Assembly: GCA_019426215.1 (NCBI GenBank)
Contig: CM033408.1
Location: 31,785,953-31,849,952, forward strand
From: Buddleja alternifolia
Lineage: Eukaryota; Streptophyta; Magnoliopsida; Lamiales; Scrophulariaceae
DNA: 64,000 nucleotides
Direction: 5' to 3'
Every line of letters starts with the position of its first letter. The first letter of the stretch is position 1. Position numbers and translations under genes: made by a program. The notes below the pieces were generated by a model. It searched no databases. It worked only from the letters and a program-made list of their open reading frames with translations, and was not told the DNA's origin. Positions 58,377 through 64,000 of the stretch are shown piece after piece.

Positions 58377-58688
58377 ATGGCGTTGAAGAAGCCGAACAAG
58401 CTTCCATCATCATCGTTGAAACAAATCGTGAAAAGATATTCGAATTTGGGCAAGAAATATGGGTACGATGAAGATGCGCTCCCCTCGGACGTTCCGAAAG
58501 GACACTTTGCAGTGTATGTGGGCGAGAATCGGTCCAGATACATCGTGCCGATCTCGCTCTTAACTCACCCCGAGTTCCTGAGTCTACTCAGGCGAGCCGA
58601 GGAAGAGTTCGGATTTGACCATGATATGGGTCTCACTATCCCTTGTGAAGAAGTTGTTTTTCGCTCTCTAACTTCTATGCTCACATAA
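58377..58688 (+). CDS. SAUR family auxin-responsive protein
   Basis: The intronless frame encodes 103 residues. The SAUR core is complete: [40 protein letters not shown] and [20 protein letters not shown]. The N-terminal extension is basic and Ser-rich ([20 protein letters not shown]). SAUR proteins inhibit PP2C.D phosphatases and so raise plasma-membrane H+-ATPase activity and cell expansion; this is family knowledge, not shown here. The start is the only Met in frame before the core, preceded by AAAAAA. The 3' flank holds tandem repeats in which I do not see a clear DST destabilising element. Confidence 0.95.
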   Translation: MALKKPNKLPSSSLKQIVKRYSNLGKKYGYDEDALPSDVPKGHFAVYVGENRSRYIVPISLLTHPEFLSLLRRAEEEFGFDHDMGLTIPCEEVVFRSLTSMLT

Positions 58689-58764
58689 TTATTAAGAAGA
58701 AAAAATTGGAAATATTTTTATTTTATTTTGGGGAGAGATGTTTTGTTTTGTTTTTTTTTTAAAT

Positions 58765-58925
58765 ATTTGGGTAGGGTCGGCTCTAATTACTTAAGGGTCG
58801 TGTTTTTTTTTTTAAACTTAAATATTTGGGGTAGGGTCGGCTCTGGTTACTTACCGATCTTGTTTTTTTTTTGAAATTTAAATATCTGGGATAGGGTCGG
58901 CTTTGGTTATCTACGAGTCAAGGTA
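58765..58925. repeat. Three tandem copies of a 60-bp unit in the SAUR 3' flank
   Basis: Each unit reads T-tract, AAATATTTGGG, TAGGGTCGGCTCT and GGTTACTTA. AGGGTCGG starts at 58773, 58833 and 58892. The first unit begins about 70 bp after the SAUR stop, so transcripts may include them. Confidence 0.85.
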
Positions 58926-59065
58926 AAATTCCGGAATCAAAGTTCAATAGTTACGGATTGGCCACCAACACTGCGCACACATTGGCAGAGAGAATTTAAC
59001 CCACGACCCAGTGGCTCGTTCCTTACCAACAACTAAGTCGGTTGAGCCAACATCATGTGGTGGCT
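58920..59065 (-). mobile_element. Degenerate tRNA-derived SINE
   Basis: Reading the minus strand, TTAGTTGTTGGTAAGGA (box A-like) is followed by TCGTGGGTTAAATTC (box B-like) and CTCTCTGCCAATGTGTGCGC. It resembles family B at 34.1 kb in box arrangement. The upstream tandem T-tracts of the SAUR flank may derive from its A-tail. Confidence 0.55.
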
Positions 59066-60312
59066 ATTTTGGGGAGAGATGGTCAAGATGAAATGCAGCC
59101 GTTTGTGGGCTGCAATTTTTCATCTTTTTTTCAACATCTTTCTTCATTTTATTTTTTAAGGGAGACCTATGTTTGAAGACCTATTAATTATTGTTTTATG
59201 GGTTGGATTTTGTAGAAAAAATTGTAATTTGTTTCCTCACAGAGGTGTTTTGGTTACACCCTGAGAGAGAATTTAATGTTAACATGCTTAATCTTATTTT
59301 AAGTGTATGGCCTTTTAACATTGTTGATGAGTTTGGTGGGGTGGTTGTATAATTGGTTATTGATTATGGGATGATTTTACGCGAAATTGATTATGATAAA
59401 AGTTTGATTCTTTAATTTTATTGAATTGTGGTTCAAGAAAATACAATCGAGATTAAAAATAGGGGTCAATAACTTGATATCGTGTTTTCAGTACAAACGC
59501 AAATTTCGACTTTGCCATCTTGGAATTGAACTAGCTCCAAATGTATTTAGTTGTGATCCATTTGAACACTTTATCATGTTGGATTTGGCTATAATCTATT
59601 AATTACTTCTGGCTCTAGGTTGAATTTGGCTAAACTCAAATTTATTACTCCTATTTGGCTATTGAATTATAGTTACCATATAATTGCGATATAATCAAAA
59701 TAAAGTAACCATGACATGGTAATTATTATAATCTCAACAATTAAATTGTTGTATAATCAAAATGGAGCAACCACTATACGGTAAGCATTATAATCTCGAT
59801 ATGAAACGAAGGATTGTTGTGGACCTAATTCAAATAAGAATTATTGTCCGAGACTTAAATTTATTTTAAGTCTTAAAAAATCCTATTTGCACCAATTATG
59901 CAATACGAGAAATTACAATCCTGACGTGATTTGATTGAACTTAAATATATATAGATTACCTTATAGACAATCATATATTAAGTATTATTCGCTGAATCGA
60001 TTAAATTGAAGAATTTTTCACGACCTTCTATTGAATTACTACGGTAAAAATAAGTAGACAACTCTTGTAATATATTTTAGTAAAAATAAGTAGACAACTC
60101 TTGCATTTTATTTTAGTAAAAAGCGATAGAATAATATTAACTAAAGCTCAACAAGTTTGAGAACAGTTCATGTGTACCTTTAGACTTCCATACATTATAT
60201 TAGTCTACTTTGTTAATGTCATTACTTGGACAATATTGAATTATGTACTAGAATTATGTTTGTCTCACTTATATTCATATGCATTTGAGGGTAACCCTCC
60301 TAAAATGTGTAT
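59066..60312. other. Intergenic region without supported genes
   Basis: AT-rich sequence. A 33-bp direct repeat (TAGTAAAAATAAGTAGACAA-like) occurs near 60050 and 60080. No coding sequence recognised. Confidence 0.5.
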
Positions 60313-61256
60313 ACACCAAGATTTTATTATTATGCTTAAAAAATGGATTTGTGGGGTATTTTGAAAATTAAATAAATCATACATTTATATAAGCGTCCAT
60401 TTGTAAAGAGAAGTTTGTTGAGGAAAGTAATAAATATTCATATATATATATATATATATTTGTTGAGGAAACTGATAAATAAGCATGTGTGTGTGTATAT
60501 ATATATATATATATACACATACTTGAAATATCTAGTCCGAAACTATTTTGGGCAAATGATAGTGTTAATGTAAAATCTAAGGGAAAATTGCATATAACTC
60601 CCCTGTGTTTTCTTTTTTTGCTGAAAACTCCCTTGTGTTAATTTTTTTGCACGAAACTCCATTATGTTAACCTAAACCCTGCAAAAAACCTCCAACCCTA
60701 CATCAAATACACTGTGCGTGTATGTTACTTTCCGCGGATTTAACACGAATTGGGTTTTTTTTGCAGGGTTTAGGCTAACACAAGGGGTTTCGTGCAAAAA
60801 AATTAACACAAGGAGGTTTTCAGCAAAAAAAATGATAACACAGGGGGTTATAAGCAATTTTCCCAAAATCTAAAAAGAGTTATCCATCACAAATGAAGTC
60901 TAATAACATCAACCATAAATTCATTCTATTGGGACCATTACAAAGAAGATATAGCATAGCATGGTCCCTTACTCTTACGGCTTACTTATATAATAATGAA
61001 ATCAAATTATTTTACAACTCTTTGCATGAATTTGTCCCATTTTTTCAGACCACAATCGATTCATATACTACATTCTTCATACACCAAGATTTTATTATCA
61101 TGCTTAAAAAATGGATTTGTGGGGTATTTTGAAAATTAAATAAATCATACATTTATATAAGCGTCCATTTGTAAAGATAAGTTTGTTGAGGAAAGTAATA
61201 AATATTCATATATATATATATATATATATATTTGTTGAGGAAAGTGATAAATAAGC

Positions 61257-61295
<39 letters not shown>

Positions 61296-61566
61296 CTTGA
61301 AATATTTAGTCCGAAACTATTTTGGGCAAATGATAGTGTTAATGTAAAATCTAAAAAGAGTTATCCATCACAAATGAAGTCTAATAACATCAACTATAAA
61401 TTCATTCTATTGGGACCATTACAAAGAAGATATAACATAGCATGGTCCTTTACTCTTACGGCTTACCTATATAATAATGAAATCAAATTATTTTACAACT
61501 CTTTGCAAGAATTTGTCCCATTTTTTCAGACCACAATCGATTCATATACTACATTCTTCATAGCAA
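60313..61566. repeat. Tandem duplication of a 480-bp segment
   Basis: Unit 1 (60313-61080) and unit 2 (61081-61566) both start ACACCAAGATTTTATTAT and end TACTACATTCTTCAT. They are nearly identical apart from AT-microsatellite length and a 293-bp excess in unit 1, which is the MITE listed next. The repeated frames within have no recognisable product. Confidence 0.95.
60572..60873. mobile_element. 284-bp MITE with 9-bp target duplication and an empty site next door
   Basis: The target duplication AAAATCTAA lies at 60572-60580 and 60865-60873. The element (60581-60864) begins GGGAAAATTGCATATAACTC and ends GGGGTTATAAGCAATTTTCCC-like. Its inverted repeats run over 100 bp per side through GCTGAAAACTCCCTTGTGTT and TTGCACGAAACTCC, so the whole element can fold on itself. 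The second tandem unit carries a single AAAATCTAA at about 61348, the pre-insertion site. Nine-base duplication points to a Mutator-type transposase. Confidence 0.95.
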
Positions 61567-62135
61567 AATTATGAGTATTGTACAATAACTTAAAAGCTTG
61601 AAACTCTTTAAGAACCACTCGTAACTCATAGGTTAAGTATTCCAGCTATATAAGTATATATATATTTTATTGTGTCAAGGGGCTGATTTAGTGCGGGCTC
61701 GTGCACGGGCCTATCCGTGAACCACATAGCTTGATAGGTAACTCATGGGTCATGGGTTTTTCAATAGCGTGTTTAGCTAAGCTTATATCCGGCTTGAAAA
61801 AGATTATAAGTTATTAGAGAGTTTATAAATTCTGATTCAATTGTTATTTGATCAGAAGCTAATTTTATGATAACTTTTCTTTTTTCGGTAAGTGCTTTTT
61901 ATGATAACTAAACCAATCATATTTTAGTCTAAATCTTTTGTTATAAAATGATGTAATATTTATTGTGTTGCATGCATCAATATGAGATAAATATGCACAC
62001 GAGGAGTTAGAATGGAGAAATTTTTTATGCTATGAATAGAAAGATTAAAAGAATATTCTCCAAAAAAAGATAAAAATATTTCATCACACGCGCGCACACA
62101 CACACACATATATATATATAAACATTTATCGTATC

Positions 62136-64000
62136 TTTTTTTTTTTCACTACAAAAGAAGGGTGTTACCCTGACGACTCTAGTCCGACAAACCCGGACCA
62201 ATAGTCACATCTCTCGGCCATCTCGTGCCTCTCAAATCATGTTCATAATAATACTTTAGTATTCCCGAACTCGGAGCATCCACGAACTCCCCACTTGTGT
62301 TTATGCCTTCTTTTGCCAAACCGTCTGCAACATAATTTGCTTCACGTGGTATGTGAGCCATCTTCACCACCCAATTTCGTTCCATCATACCTCGAATTTT
62401 GTTTATGATATCAGAAAACTGATGCACATATGTGGCATTATCAATGCTATTCCAAGCTTCCAGGCAATCGGATTCTACAAGAATATTCTTGTATTTTTCT
62501 TTCCATGCAATGTGTAATCCTTCCAAGATGGCCATCAGTTCTGCCTCCAAGGGGTTGCACACTCCGGCAGATTTTTTGAAACCTTTAAGCCATGTCCCAT
62601 GGTGATCCCGCATAACAACTCCAATACCGGCTGGACCTCTGTCATTATTTCTGTTTTGTAACACTGCTGCATCCACGTTAATCTTTGTGGTACCTCGACT
62701 CGGTTTATTCCATCCTACATACTCAATATCATCCGTGATGTCCCATCCACCTCGAGCCATTTGATTAGCTTTCTCGATTCTTCTTCGAACTCTTTCTATG
62801 TCTAAAGTCGCCATCAAAATTTCTTCTTGGTGTAACGCCTCGTTGCGCCCCTGCCACAATAAATGAACAATTTCAGAAAAAGTTACATCCCAATTTTCGC
62901 ACCATACAAACCTGTTGAGTGTCGTCGCATTCAAGTTCCAATCAACCCATTCTCTTGAACTTAACGAGAAGAATGTGTGATGGTACTTTCGAGCTACGAC
63001 CTGCTTCCAAATTTCCGATGCCCATGGACAGTCCCTAAGCGCATGAAGGCTCGTTTCCTCTTGATAACCGCACAAAAGACACCCTGCATGAGCAGTTATA
63101 TGACGTCGGAACAAGTGATGATTTGTCATTACTCGATCGTGGCGTAACAACCAAATCAGGAACTTGCGCTTGTAAGTCCCTTTCATACGCCAAACTTTTT
63201 GCCATTTCTTGTTGTCCCCACCCTCTCTACAGCTGTTCGTGAGGCACTCGTAGCCACTCCGACATGTGTATCTCCCATCAGGCGTAAAACTCCATATCAG
63301 CGTGTCTTCAAATAATCTCGTGGCGTCCAAATTAATTAGACTCAATTCGGTTTTTAGAGAATCTGGAAGCACGCCCAACTCATGCCAATTCCAACCAACA
63401 TTCCTCGTCCAGTAGCTCGCTACATTTCGGTCTATAATATCTTCTCCCATTTGCACCATAATCCTTTGAATTAAGCTGCCACTCCCCATCCAATAATCAG
63501 TCCAAAATTTAGCCCCGTTACCATTCCCAATTTTCCATTTTGAGCACTTTTCTATTAAAGGAAACGCTGCTTGTATGCTACGCCACGTGTGGGATGTAGT
63601 GCCGCGTGATCTCGCCCTTTCTCGAATAATGTATTTGTGATGTATAACCTGGACCCATAACTTGTCATCGTCCTTGAGAACTTGCCATGCTAATTTTCCC
63701 AAGTACGCCAAATTCATATCACGAGTTTTACGAATCCCTAGACCTCCTAACTCTTTCTTATAACAAATCTTACTCCACGAGACAAGGTGTAATCTGCTTT
63801 TTTCATCCGTACCGCCCCATAGGAACCGCCTATTAGCTTTGTCAATGTCCACACACACACCAAGAGGAATACGTGATGTCTGCATGTGGCATGAAGGTAT
63901 CGTGGCTGTGACTGATTTTATTAGCGTGGTACGAACCGCCATAGATAGGTGTTGTCGTTTCCATCCTTTTAAGCGAGCCTTAACCTTATCCAGTAAGAAC
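62136..64000 (-). CDS. LINE ORF2 C-terminal part: RT tail, zinc knuckle, RNase H (runs off window)
   Basis: The open frame ends at TAG 62179 and stays open to the window edge at 64000, so the Met at 63942 is internal, not the start. Upstream residues LLDKVKARLKGWKRQHLSMA are the thumb-side motif of plant L1-type reverse transcriptases. Counting from that Met, zinc ligands are C288, C291, H300 and C305 (CLLCGYQEETSLHALRDCPW). The RNase H domain carries acidic residues D424 (INVDAAV), E466/E468 (NPLEAEL), D492 (ESDCLEA) and D540 (NYVADGLAKEG). No stop or frameshift occurs in about 600 codons, so this copy may be young. The 3' end reads TTTTGTAGTG plus A11 (62136-62146). It would copy LINE RNA at nicked DNA. 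Confidence 0.93.

Overview
This window looks like nuclear DNA from a flowering plant, most likely a eudicot. It is AT-rich, the genes are split by introns with GT...AG borders, and every confident protein is a plant nuclear type (plastid amidophosphoribosyltransferase, PPR, SAUR, Ole e 1-type proline-rich proteins). I cannot name the species. The space between genes is packed with small transposons: SINEs, LINE fragments, MITEs, one complete miniature LTR element and many local tandem duplications.

Eight intact host genes are supported. On the minus strand are vacuolar H+-ATPase subunit c (12.16-14.75 kb, 3 exons), two related secreted proline-rich proteins with Ole e 1-like N-termini (16.5-18.6 and 22.2-23.6 kb, 2 exons each), the ER translocon-associated protein alpha subunit (28.5-32.7 kb, 8 exons), and plastid amidophosphoribosyltransferase (35.8-37.6 kb, one exon). 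On the plus strand are a 53-residue mitochondrial ATP synthase e-like subunit (43.0-44.6 kb, 3 exons), a PLS-class PPR protein (50.3-51.7 kb) and a SAUR auxin-response protein (58.4-58.7 kb). They form no operon or pathway; the only linked pair is the two proline-rich genes, which look like a diverged tandem duplicate.

Transposon-derived coding sequence lies at both ends and in the middle. A broken plant mobile domain (MAIN-like) gene runs off the left edge. An open LINE ORF2 C-terminus (reverse-transcriptase tail, zinc knuckle, RNase H) runs off the right edge. Decayed LINE tails lie at 40.9-41.2 kb and 52.3-53.5 kb.

The best structural observations are these. An approximately 480-bp tandem duplication at 60.3-61.6 kb has one copy carrying a 284-bp MITE with a 9-bp target duplication, while the other keeps the empty site. 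A complete 855-bp TRIM retroelement at 39.1 kb has LTRs, a tRNA-Met primer site, a purine tract and a 5-bp target duplication. A 5'-truncated LINE at 40.9 kb has a 19-bp target duplication. A tRNA-derived SINE is nested in an older transposon at 34.1 kb. A 113-bp tandem duplication copies half of an exon of the TRAP-alpha gene. I saw no CRISPR array, rRNA, functional tRNA gene or obviously novel multi-gene system.
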